A stretch of 64,000 nt of DNA from Patella vulgata (taxonomy: Eukaryota; Mollusca; Gastropoda; Patellidae), in contig NC_065883.2 of NCBI RefSeq assembly GCF_932274485.2, positions 61,051,210 to 61,115,209 of the forward strand. The letters are read 5' to 3'. A program made the translations under genes and the position numbers. Of the stretch, positions 1-13,200 are shown one piece after another (the stretch's first letter is position 1; each line of letters opens with the position of its first letter). The notes under the pieces are model-generated. The model made no database searches and was not told where the DNA came from. It was given only the letters and a program-made list of their open reading frames with translations.

Positions 1-126
1 CCCAAACATTCCATCGTCCTTGGCCTCTGTAACCTTGTTGACAAACGCATTCAAATCCATCGTCAGTGTTTAAACATCTTGCTAACTCATGACAATCATG
101 GAATCCTGTTGTACATTCATCGAATT
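1..126 (-). CDS. EGF-like module after the fibrinogen array (partial, runs off the window)
   Basis: After TCTTTCAG the reading frame continues in phase 1 from R7 as KFDECTTGFHDCHELARC, then FECVCQQGYRGQG. The DEC start and spacing fit a calcium-binding EGF. No donor site is reached before base 1 and the sixth cysteine is not yet seen, so the exon or a following one completes the module beyond the window. Its CHELARC matches CHELAKC of EGF module 1. Confidence 0.75.
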
Positions 127-3100
127 CTGAAAGACGAGACACAGATGAAAAATCTCATAACTTGACTGAATTTTTCAATACATTGTATATGCATTTTTCA
201 TTATCTATTTTGTAACGGTTATAGCATGAAAGGCGAACCTTTTTTTTAATCCAATGCCCCCGTCAGACCGGTTGGCGCCCTTACTGCGCTGCTGCGACCG
301 TACGGCGACCAGAAAATGCAAAGTGTCACCGGCAAACGTAAACGAAACGCGAAAAAATGTCCCCCAAAAATACAAACTTGAAAAAAGTCGCTTTCTAACA
401 GTTTTTGAGGTCAGATCGCAGAGCCTTGGCTTTTGTTTTGAACATGCTCAAAACAAACGCCGTGACTCGACGATCATTGGCGACCATGGAGACCACAGCA
501 CGATTTCTGGCGTTTCCACCATGCATTTACCACTCATGGCGATCTTGACGCGCTCTGAGACAATTTTCCGTCGCCGTAGTAGCATAGTAAGGACGCCACC
601 CCGGCCGCCTGACGTCTTTAAAATTGCGAATTGATATTTGTGAATTGATGTACTTACTTAGTGTTGTTTGTCCACAATATAGTTGACCAATAGTTATATT
701 TCCTTGTGATCCTGATTTCCCTGTAGGTGAGAATACAAGACTCCTTACTGGTAATTCTTTGGTGTTGGAAAAGATACCAGCATCAACTCGATCCTGATTA
801 TCTCCAATGCCACAGTTACAGTTCCTGAAATAGACAACCATCAACTTAAATGCAATATAAGACTTTGGTTTTACTCTTTGTAAATCTGTCAACATGAAAA
901 CGTAGCATAAGGGATCAGAGGCAACATAATCCACCGGTGCCAAGGCATAACAATGTCTAAAATATGTTAAAATAAAGGCTTAAAACACAAGGAACCCGTA
1001 CACATTCATTTTCAAATTGAAACATCAACATTGAGGTCTGCCAATTCCATGGAGTAGGAATATCATTAAAATAATACGACGTGTACACGTTGTCTCCGTC
1101 AACCAGGCATTATTATCACAGATCTTGACAATCGAGAAACTTCGGCGGATTTTTCTACTTCTGTTATGTAGACTTAGTTTTCCAGTGAAAAGAAAAGAAT
1201 GTGGACGTGTGTTATGACAAGGGGAGTAATTCTTCCAAAAAGTCATTGCTCAACCTAGGTTTAACTGACTTGTACACTAAAGGATTGATGGACAGGGGTG
1301 GTGACAAAATACTCCCATATGAAACAAAATCATTAAAAAAATGGACAAGTTTTGGCATCCATTCACATAAACAAATATGGTTTTAATTTTAAATACTTGT
1401 TTGATTGCTGGCAACAAGCGATTAAATTAGCGTGTGAACATTTTTTGATTGAAAGTCGGGGATGCAAGGAAAATTTAGTTACAACAGTTGTAATTTGTTG
1501 AAACGGCGTGCGGACATTTTGTTCATACTTGTCTGCCTTGTAGCAGAGGAAGACGGGACTTATCTATTACCTTTTTTGCATGGTGGCTTTACCGCCTTGA
1601 CCTCCACAAAGATTTTCGCTGCCACATGTACAATCTCTTCCTGCTGGTGAACCAGCTCCAAAATAGCTATTACTACTACCATCAATACTCTTCCATGAAA
1701 ATTTGTTAGCTGATATGAACTGTAAGAGAACAATACTATAAAGCTACGAGCGTTAACTTTTGAATGACAAAACTACTAGCTCAAAAAGATGATAAAGCGT
1801 GTCTTTAATGGAAGATATATAATATATATATATATCAGGATCCATTTTAAATTTAGCGATTTTAAATTTTACTTCCGGTTAATCTGTTTTACAGACGTAT
1901 TGCGAAGACTAATAGCTTTGTAAAAGATGACTGCTTTATCATGTGAGGTCACTTCACGCGGCGTCAATCGTTGGCTTAATGGCGCGTGCATTGTTTACAT
2001 AAAACGCTACAGTCCGGGCAGAATGGTGCCTTTAACTCATTTTTCCTACCCAATTACACTAAACTAGGAAATAATTTTTACCTACATAATATATTTATTT
2101 TTCTAATGCTTAAAAACATGTTCTACAAGTTTATTTGCAGAAGGAAAAAAGTTAATATTTGGGGCTAATTAAGCCGCATGGATGTTATCCCCATCAGTGA
2201 CTGTAGGGGACTAGCGAATATTCACTTCTGATCAGTGTGCCCCTAAAGATCTTACAGTTTGGATTCAGTAGTCATAGGTAAGGTTGTGTTCGTCAAAATC
2301 ACGATTCAATAAAAACCAAACCTGGTAATTTTAACACGATACTGATATTTAACAACCGCAATTAGACAATATTTAGAATTTTCAACAACAAAATGAAAAC
2401 AATATAGGTACTTACTGCTGTATTTCTACAGTTATATTTCACGGGTTGGTAACAGTTAGACGAAACATCTACAATTGCTTGAATTTGTTCATTCGTGAGT
2501 CCCTTGTATGGTACATCTATAGGTTGACCATTAAAAGGAACGTTTGTTTCTGGTTCTAAGTTTGGATTGATAATAGCCACACCTATAAACGATAAAATGT
2601 GTAGGCCTACAATTGCGGGAATATGGTTACCAGGAAAACAACATACGCCTATATGCAACTTCGTAAAGGGAGTAATAGTCGTCAAGTTACATTGTCATAT
2701 AAATGAAAGCTACAATAACTCCATTTCCAATGGCAAATACTCTGTAAAAATTAATAATTACTAGATCTTGATGGGTTTGCCATTAATTGCACACTCCCCG
2801 CAATGTTTATATTTTCATAAAATTACCCCAGCACAATTTTTTGTGCGACTCAATAAGATTCTCCTATAGGATTAGCAGAGCAGTCCTTCTGAAAAGGTGA
2901 AACCAAGTTTCGGTGACAGGGGAAGTAACTCTGCTTTGAATTAGCTGTTAGCCGAGCATGATAAAATAATGAGATGGTAAATACTGCCACAAGAGATGTT
3001 GGCGTTAGAAAATAAATTGTGGGGCAGAAATTATCAAGAAATTATTACTCTTGTATTTGAATTGTTTCAAATTGAGCTATGTCTTATAACAGTTAACCTC

Positions 3101-4226
3101 CCCAGGCCCATGGAGAGGGGGCTCGGTCGGTAGGCTCTTCTTCGCTTCGGGGCCCATGAAGTCACAGGAAGCCCACAAATATATATCCTGGTGTCCTATT
3201 CTGGTTATTCAGTGGTAAAATTAGAAACCATCCTTTTTGCATAGTTCTTACTCTGGACATAAAAATTCTCTCAACGGCCCTGAATCTCCCAATATTATTA
3301 TTAGGTAGACACTTACCGTGACCGGGTTTTACTTGCATATCACAATAAACGAAGAAGGGATCTAAAGAAGCTGATGGGTATATCATAACTTCTCCAGTTT
3401 TGTATCCACGTTTGTGAGCCTCTTCGCAATCCTTGGGGAACCCTGAAAAGAAGTGGAAGGCATAATGATTCTTCGGAATTAATTTGTGTCGTTTCGGTTA
3501 CGGGCTAGATGAACTATGACAATCAATTTTAAGTTTCTGTCAATAAACACCGAGAACGTTGATTTGTTGTCAAAAGCCGTTGTCCGCACTCAGATAAACA
3601 TCGCGAAGTTTCTTGTGTGGTATCTCGCTTTCAATCTATGTACTTTTGGCTATTGCGCCTTTGATTACTGCTAATTGGTCGTTATCAGTGATGCTCATAA
3701 TTATCATTAGGTTTCTCCTCACAGGTAAACTGTATACAGTTTCAAGGAATCAAAGCGGCAATAATACAATCAAAATTAAATTAATTACAAGTTCAAATAA
3801 CCCATACTAACCGACAGGTCTTTCTGAACATTGAACAGAAGAGACGGCAACTGCTGCTCTTGCACCAGACTCTGTCTGGCCACCGGCACTGACCTCTGTA
3901 ATGGGCAGAAGATTTTTATCTGTGATTGTTCCGTTGTCGTTGGCTACCATTGATCCTTGGGCGTCGCATCGACATTTGAAACCATCACATGTTCCAAGAA
4001 GATCACATGGACATGAACTAACATTGGTCTCGGGACCGGTTCCAAAGCTTGGTGAGATAAATCCATTATTTAGTTCATAATTGACGTTACCAGATATTGG
4101 TGATGCCGTACATTCGTAAAGGATTCCCTGTAATTAAACAGTGGTCATTATTCAATTTCCGTTTTGCAACGTCTCTTTTTAAAACCACCGGGTGATTATC
4201 AGTCATAAGGCTATTACATATTGGTA

Positions 4227-4264
<38 letters not shown>

Positions 4265-7200
4265 CACATTTGATCATGTTCACAAAATAAACATTTAGTA
4301 CCTGATGACAGAATGGAGCTTGTCTGGCCAGAACGTTTATCTGTTCTTCTGTTGCTCCTTTGTATTCATAAGGTATGGAATATGAGTATGGTACTGTCTT
4401 TCCATCTAAAAATCTAGGTCCTTGAGCCTCAGTAAGAACCTTGAATATAGAAGTTAAATAAAAGTTTAAAATTGCTATGTGTGATATAATTTAAAATGTC
4501 TCTACCCCTTCGATCTGGATAAATAATAAAATTGTGGATTTCATATGTTGATTTGTTATGTGTGGTGAAATAAGTGACCATAATGCAACCATGTCCATCG
4601 CTAATAGAAATAACAAATCAAACTCAAAAGCGAAACAATAGAGTATAATTATTTTTTTAAAAGAAGAGTACAAGCATGGAAAATACGTGTTCTTTTGTAA
4701 TAGCGAAATAACAGAATTTACTTGAAAGGAAGCGGCAACTATAGTGTATACATTTAAAGTGTTTCTGTTGTAATAACGAAATAATAGAGTTTACTTGAAA
4801 GGGAGGCGGCGAACTAGTTGCATGCATTTGAGGTCTCTCGTTTATATTAGCATATACAATCTAGTGGCATAAATTTGAAGTGTTCTATTGTAATAGCGAA
4901 ATTGTAGAATTGGGTTACAACGAAAGTGCAAGTCAGATTCATAACTTTGTAATAGCGAAACAAATAGTGTGTATTTATAATGTAAAGTTTAATAGCAAAT
5001 AAAATAGTATAAAGCTAATACCGTTTACCTCAGTAACAGCGTTGTCCCCCTTTTGATCAAAATGACATTTAACAATAAATGGATCAACGCCATCCGGACC
5101 ATCAGGGTCAATGACGTAAGTTCCGTTCTTGTATGGAGTTTTAGTATCACCACTCTTCATGATATCATAGCAGTCAGCTCTGATTTCTAAAATAAATGAA
5201 ATTAAATAAAATGAAATGGGAGTTTAACGTCCTGTTTTTCTGCACCAGTCGGGTTAACGAAGACCGGCATACTCCATACAGTCTACAATAAGGATTATGG
5301 TGTCCGGACAGTGACCTACTGTCGTGGATTCTTGTGCGTATACTCGACCCCGGGTTTTCGTCCCACCAGGCCCTCCTCCACCAGGCGCTCACCGAAAAGG
5401 GGAAATCACACTGGATAAAAACGGTGAATGTTCGAGATACATAACCGGGATCGAACAACGGACCTACTAGTTAGTGAGCCAGTGCCTAATTTACTGAGCC
5501 ACCGCGGCTCCCAATCAAATACAATCGATACTAATCAACAAAATCAAGTAACAAAATCAGGTGGACGAGAACCATAACAAAAGTCCCATAAACCCATATA
5601 TTCTATAACATTTAATCTGATCGTATCCGTCCTATCCTCCCCACACTGTCTCTACACATGATTAACTAAAGTTTTTAATTAAAATGGGCATTCAAGATAT
5701 AAAGTTTCAACATCAGGTCGCACAAAGACTGTTTGAAAATATAACTTACCATAGCACTTCACTGCCCCAACTGCGAGAGTTCTGGCCGTGGTGCTTGGTC
5801 CAAGCTTAACTCTTGATATTGGTAACTTAGATTTATCACCCAAAATACCTCCATCAATCTGACTTCCGGCTTTATTGCAGTTACAGTCGGCACCATTGTC
5901 CTGGCATTTTACTGTTTCTGTAATAATATTTAAAAGATTGTATAAGCATGATCTATACAATAAGTATAATATGACAATCGAAAACTCATCATCCATAAGT
6001 TACTCTTTCAAATAACATGCAGTGCCATTCGTTGTATCAAGGCGCCTTAAGCCAATACAACGCGTTGTGTTCTTCAACACTAAATTGATACAAAATCGAA
6101 AGAATATAAACTTCCCACCGCTTTTTAAAAATATTGAATAGCTACATTTATTAATTGATTCTCACTACCTTTGTTTATTCCTTTTTATTATTATTTATTA
6201 TTAATTGGACTACATATATGTAATAACACTACGTACAAAATATTAGCAACAATTATTCAATGAGTATCTCTCTAGAATTTCACAAGTTTAAATTTTACAA
6301 GTAATGAAACGTTTCCTCAAATGTTCCTTTGATCTTTAGGCTTCTTTTTTAATTTGTAAAGAATGTCAACCATAAAATAGACGGGCCAACACCCTTAAAA
6401 TTAAAATATTAGGAATTAATAAGTTCACAAAGTTCATGACATTAAGTACAAACACTAGAAAAGGAGATGAACAATGTAAAACAAAACACGTACTTCCAAT
6501 ATTTCCTCCCCAATCATCTTGTGGTGTTCCATCTCTAGCATACCATCCATTAGTTCCAGTTAAATCTAAAGAACCACTATTACATGTGATATAGATCTCT
6601 TGTGTACAGTAATAAGAATTGTCTATCAGTTGATTTACTAGTTCTTGGCTATACACAAAGTAGGTGATGCTGATATCAAAGGGTTGGTTGGCAGGGATTT
6701 GGTATTCGGACTCTTTAGGCCTTATTTCCTGTAAAGAAATTATAAATGATGTCGTTATTTAAACTGTGGTTTCTTTAGTTTTCATAAAATGAAATGAATC
6801 CCTGGGAGACACTTGTCCTAAACAAACAGCTAACGCTGCACAAGATGTCCGAATGGACTGTGATAAATATCTAGTTTAAATCTACTACAAGGGAGGGAAC
6901 ACGATAAAACGCGATAATCAGTTCAGCACTACTAATTACACTAGTAATAAGACTCAGAAAATCTTCAAGAAGTATGTATTCATTTGATCTTATCTTCCAC
7001 TAGTCCGATGAGCGAGAACAGAGACGATATCATAAAGGGTGTTGTTCTATAGTTCATAACTTACCATGATACCCATAGCAGGGTATGGTACCATGTCACA
7101 GTATACTGGGAAAGGTTTTTCACCGGAGTATGCATTATCAGTATCTAGATAATATACCTTATCCTCGGTTCTTGTTAGACGTCGATCATTACAATTATTC

Positions 7201-10200
7201 TTTCCATCTGAAAAGCAACAAAAAACTGTCTTTTATAAACATTGGCGTACATCAAACCTCAACAAATAACCACCTCCTATAACCACAGGCGTATAATCAG
7301 AACTCAACAAATAGCCGCTTCCACAACCAACCACAGCGGTATATCAAAACTCAAAGTGCGTGAGGTAACATTATGAGTTAGGAGATTAGCCTAAAGGGAC
7401 CATCCCGATTTTAACAGAGTCTCAGAAATAAAATTCCGTGTACGTATGAAATTTAAGCGACAAAATAGAACGGAATGGTGTATTAACCTTGTCTCCAAAT
7501 TTCAGCTCAAAATATTGAGTCGTTTGGACGTGAACGTCAAAACCACTTATCCGGAAACGTAACCGTTTTAAGATTTCGGGTCACTGATAATCTATTGCCG
7601 TTCCTTTAAAAGTCTATACAGTGCATACGTTATTTTTATAAAATATAAGTCTGGTTTTAACCAAACACACTATATAATAAAGCCGGTCTTCTTTTGTTTG
7701 AAAACGTATCACGTATATTGGGTTAGTTGCTCGGCCCTAAGGTAGAAAACTTTAAGGAATCTTAAGCAGTTTTATTCTCCAAAATATAATCGAGATTGGC
7801 CCTTTAAGGACTCCGTCTGCGATTTAGCGCTTTAGAATCCCTTGCAAACTACATAATATGAAAGTTGAATCTCTCACAAGAATATCTGTCCAAAATATGG
7901 TTCCGTTTCTTTCAGTATTTACAAAGATATGGCTAAATGAATGTTCCATCGATCAATGCTGTTCAGTTTCTTTCAGTATTTACAAAGATATGGCTAAATG
8001 AATGTTCCATCGATCAATGCTGTTCAGTTTCTTTCAGTATTTACAAAGATATGGCTAAATGAATGTTCCATCGATCAATGCTGTTCAGTTTCTTTCAGTA
8101 TTTACAAAGATATGGCTAAATGAATGTTCCATCGATCAATGCTGTTCCAAAATTGATGGGCTTGCATTAAATCCGATTGAATTTAAGCGGTGAGACTTTC
8201 TAGCTTTGGTATTTTGATTTTCTTAATTAAATTTTAAATAATCAAGTACATATAAGCCTGGATTAAAGATACATTATGGGAGATTAGATAAGGAGCATGT
8301 CATTCTCACTGTAATAGTTAATAATTAGATAATGTAAAGGGAATTTGCTGAAAATTTCAGTCAAATTGATCCCCCATGAACCGAGTATTTAGCAATTGGA
8401 TTTTCGGCCTAGCCTCGATCATTATTATTAAAGTCGGTACGATACAAAACATAGTCTCGGTTATACAATTTTTCTTATTTAATCAGGAGCAGCAGACCTG
8501 GTTCTAATCTAGTAAATATCGCAGGCTAGCGATACCACCGAGAGTTGATTATGGTCTGGATAAGTTAATTAATGTCTAATTAATAATTTAGATAACATCT
8601 CAGGCCCAAAGAAAGACCTGCAATTGGCAGATTTAGCTTTTGCATAATGTATGTTTAAGTAATTCACTCATCGTTACTTTAATAGCAGATTTTATAACTA
8701 CATGCCTAAAAAGGTTTTTGTAACTAAAATGCCTAAATACATGTGTGTAGATAGCTTGTTCTTACCAAAGTCATATCCAAGGCAGTTCAAAGTCCCGACA
8801 CTAAATCCACTACCCCTGGTCTGTTGACCCGTCGGGAGAGTGTCAACGCTGTCCAAACCTAAACACACTTCACAGATAGGTAATCGTGTCGTATTGTAGA
8901 TAGAGCCTCCGTCTGTTTTCTTGGTACCATCTTGTACATCACAGTTACATGAATTCTGTGGTCCACCTTCACAGGTACCAGTTAAACCACAAGAACAGCT
9001 GTCATATCCACCACTTAAAGCCCAACCTGAAGACGACAATTGAAAAATATTCAATATGGGTTTAATCTAGTGATAAAGCAGTTATGTACAGGTTTTAAGA
9101 TCATGCACAATCCAATAAACTATTACTAAAATTAATGTACAGCGATCCATCATAAAGTAAGTTATGACTATTTAACATTTACATTGGTATCTATTGATTC
9201 TACGCCACCATCCTTACGTATCCTGGACAAATACAATGAAAGCAATGCTTCGTGAAGGCACTTTAAAATTGGTTCGTCCACCTATCTGTCTCGCTATCTG
9301 TTTTTCCGTCACCTTATATTTTATCAATCCGCCTGTCCGACGCTACACTTTTTTTAAAAAACAAAACCATTGCATCTTATTGAAACAGAATGTTCAAACT
9401 TGGTGTAGATGTTCATTAGAGGATTGTCTTGACCGAGCTGGGTGATAACCATTTTCTGCTTAGGTTACAGAGAAGTAAGCAATTTGGTTTGTAGATGATC
9501 AGCATTAGTTCAATATTCGGCCTTTTCTGCTCAGGTTAACCCGGGTGATCAACAATTTGATTGCTTTGTGCCTTACAAAAATGTAAATGTGCCAATAATT
9601 ATGGGTTTCAACTATTTATTTGGGTAGGGATACGGGGGACATCAGCCTCGTGCCCAATAACAACAACGGTCCTTACGTTAAAATATCACGTAATGTTGAA
9701 CTGAAGAGCTATGTATGCACGATTACCTCTTTTACGACTGCGGTACTTACCAACTTGTGCCTTGCCATCACAGGTAGTGAAATTTACATTCTTGGTCTTA
9801 GGAGCATTGATACAAGCATAACCAAGATACTGTTGACACGCCTTCGATTTGTCCACTAAAGCCTTGATGAAAGAAAAAACATAATTCATATTTTTGCAAA
9901 TCAATGTATATGGCGTAATCTCACCATGATTGTCACTACTTTAATTTTAGCTTATTGATACATAGCCATTCATGAAGTTTATACATGGCCATTTATGAAG
10001 TCCAATAGATTATTTGTCTCTATTTTCCTCGTTGCTTAACCTAATGTCGACGACTAACCTTTGGGATTTGTTAGGTACATTATAGTTACACATTTCCTCT
10101 TACCGATATTTGTGCTGGTGTAATTGGGTTTCCCATTGTATCTTTATATACGATTTCAAAACATTGCGACTGGCCGAGTCCTGGAGCACCACCACTTCCT

Positions 10201-13200
10201 GTAAATAAAGAATATTGCTGCTGTTTTTCTCTCTACCTAAGCTCCAAGAATTATGATATGGGTAATACGGCTAAAGAGCTAGGAAATCCGACATTTGTCG
10301 TTTGTTCAAAATCCATAAATTTACATTTATAACAAGAATACAGCCGTTCATATTACAATATTTGTCAATTACTTCCCTTTAAATTTTTATATATTTTTTT
10401 TCATTTGTGAATTACTTCAGCTTTTATATTTTTGCAGTTCCACAATTTGTAAAGACCTTGTCATTACAGTCATAGTGGACACTTCCGGATGCCCCTTGGA
10501 TCAATGTCCGTGTTTTTCTACTGGGCATCTGTGTTCTGGGTTGCTAGGTACCTGCATGCATTTTGGAGTAGACAAATCTACTCATAGCATTTACTCTGTA
10601 CTTAATATTGAAAATAAGGTTCAACTTGACAAATATATATTAAAAATCTACGCACCCGTTCACAACAGTACTTTACTAAGTTTAACTACCAATCTATGGT
10701 GTTCTGAGCTGATGTACCATATATTTTAAATAGACTATATTTATGCTGTATCTACTTACCATCTACAGGAACTGACGTAAATGGAAAGTTACAGGTTACG
10801 GTGAAGGCAGGAACACCACCAGAACTATCCGGATCGATGGTGTATTTACCAGATTCTACTGGTGTTTCTCCAATTAACGATCTGGTTCTCATGTAGGCCC
10901 ATAAATCATAGCAGGTAGGGAAAGTCTCTATTTAAAACCAGAAATTGTATAATAAATTGAAACATTCCCTTCACATTATATATTATTCGGACAATCATAA
11001 TATTTTATTTTACAGTATTTGTGTGATTACGTGATTAGTGGTGTGTAACGTACACAAACCAGTTCACCCATGGATAAAACTGGGACTCTTAAATTCATAG
11101 AACCTTAGTCTTCAGTGATACAGTTATTTCAAGCAAACGAAAATGAACACGGGTAGCATCAGACAAGGATAGTTTTAGTAAAAAGAACATAGTTAATCGA
11201 TCATCGGTGTCCCCATTGAACTTTTAATAATAATTAATATCTAAATCAAACTCAGTTTGAATAGCCGGTGCATAATTTTGCGGCATACCGAACATTCACA
11301 AAACTGTGCCGTTTGTGTTTATTAACAATTACGAGAGTACTAAATGAACCAAAGACCGAGAATTTTGTCACCGCCGCTTTCTTGGAATCGATGAGCAATT
11401 TCATTCTAATTGCCTTCTTCGAAGAGCTTTGTCCGCAAGAAGAAGAACAAAACGAATAACACTTTGGGACCAGTTCCTGGTGAAAAGCACTCAAATTGGT
11501 AAATCTATTGTAGTTCGAATCGTACTAGATCATTTAATATACCATTAACTTACCATAGCATTTCAATGGACCTAACAGTACTCCTAAACTAGAGTTGGCA
11601 CCAGCTGAAAGCTGACCGTTGACAGAAGTAAAGTCTAGTGATGAAACGGGTAAATGGGTTACATTTCCTAACTCATTGAAATCGGTCCTGAAAGAAAATA
11701 ATAGCAACACATCAACAAGTAATTTAATCATGATCATCGTCAGCATCAGCATCATTTAATTTATTGATAGTACATCTAAGATTCAACTACACTTAAGGCT
11801 AATAAATAATGATCCATTCTAATTATCATCTCGGGGACTCACCCATGGATATTCAAGAACAGAAATTTCCACGGTGACGTCTTACTTTGGTTTACTTCGA
11901 GTTAGGTCGAAGACCTTAATGAACGATAAAAGCTAACTGAGAAGGGCGTTTTGTAATTTTTTTCCAATATCACCTAAAGTCTTGCAAAAAGGGACTGACA
12001 AGGAAAGATATGTTATAGATAGGTATATTCTACACAACATACCCAAAACTCTAAAGTTTTCAATTTTCTGTTATGATTGGTAGGTCGATTAGAAGTGAAA
12101 TATTCACAATCTCGACCAAGGCGAAATTGACCGTTGAGTAACCAACCCAAAAATATAATGGAATTAATGTTGATGGGATTTTAATTAAAATGTATCAATA
12201 TTGCCTTTTTACTATTTATACCTAGTTAATAAGCTGGCAGGTTCGTGAAATCTGAATTAGCAAACACAATTAGAATTTCGACTTACTGAAGGCTACTGCT
12301 CATAGCATCACAATTACAGGTTTTGCCTTCAGCACAATTTTGAAGTGCGTTACAACTGCAGCCCACATCACCCTCAGCTCCACCAGACAAGTAATCATAC
12401 CGCTGACCATCAACATCCTTCCAGAACACACCACCCCCACCTTTAATAAATATCAATATCAGTCCACTAGATTGCTTTCTTTATAGAAAAGTAAGAAAGT
12501 TACACAGATCGGGAGGGGTGGGGGCAGGGGATCATACCCCGACTAAAAGACCCAAGTTTTCCTTTATATTCACAAGTGTAACTGGGAAAAAAGTATTAGA
12601 ATATTTCTAAAATATATATTACTTGAATGGATTTTCCAATGCGTTTATGGGGATCTAAAGGATCATGCCCATTATGAAACATCGCTTGTTGTTTGCCGGT
12701 AAGCTCCCAGTTTATATTTGATTGGCGAAACAAGCAAGAGCGAGCTAAAGATGCACTTTCTTGCTCATCATTTTACTTTATTGGAAATATATGGCCATTA
12801 TAGACAATATGCCACTGATCTTTGACTTTAAACGTTTTATTATTTTTCCGTATTAGTTTTTAATAGTCTGTAATACCTTGAAGATGTAGATGATAATTTT
12901 CACAGTTAAATGATAATTCCTGTACACAATAAGTTGATCTGGTACGTAACTGTCTAAGTTGATCATCACTAATTATTCTCTTGTAGACTATCTCAAAGAA
13001 AAAGTTGGCTTCCGTTAAGTTGAACTGAAATAAGGAATAACATGGTCATTATCCCTTGGACGAATATTATTGCTGGGGGTGGGGGACTTCGACGTAGGTT
13101 GTTTAGCGTCCTATAATTTATTTAGTTGTTGTGTCTCAACTTTCATTTTACTCTTCGTGATGATACTATCGAACACAACAAATATATTTTAATTATGTAA

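Noticed and set aside
254-634. 126-codon plus-strand open frame in the GC-rich block
   Set aside because: No recognisable domain, no splice or promoter context, opposite to the gene in whose intron it lies.
7900-8147. CRISPR-like direct repeats
   Set aside because: The 61-base units are contiguous with no unique spacers, in an animal intron.
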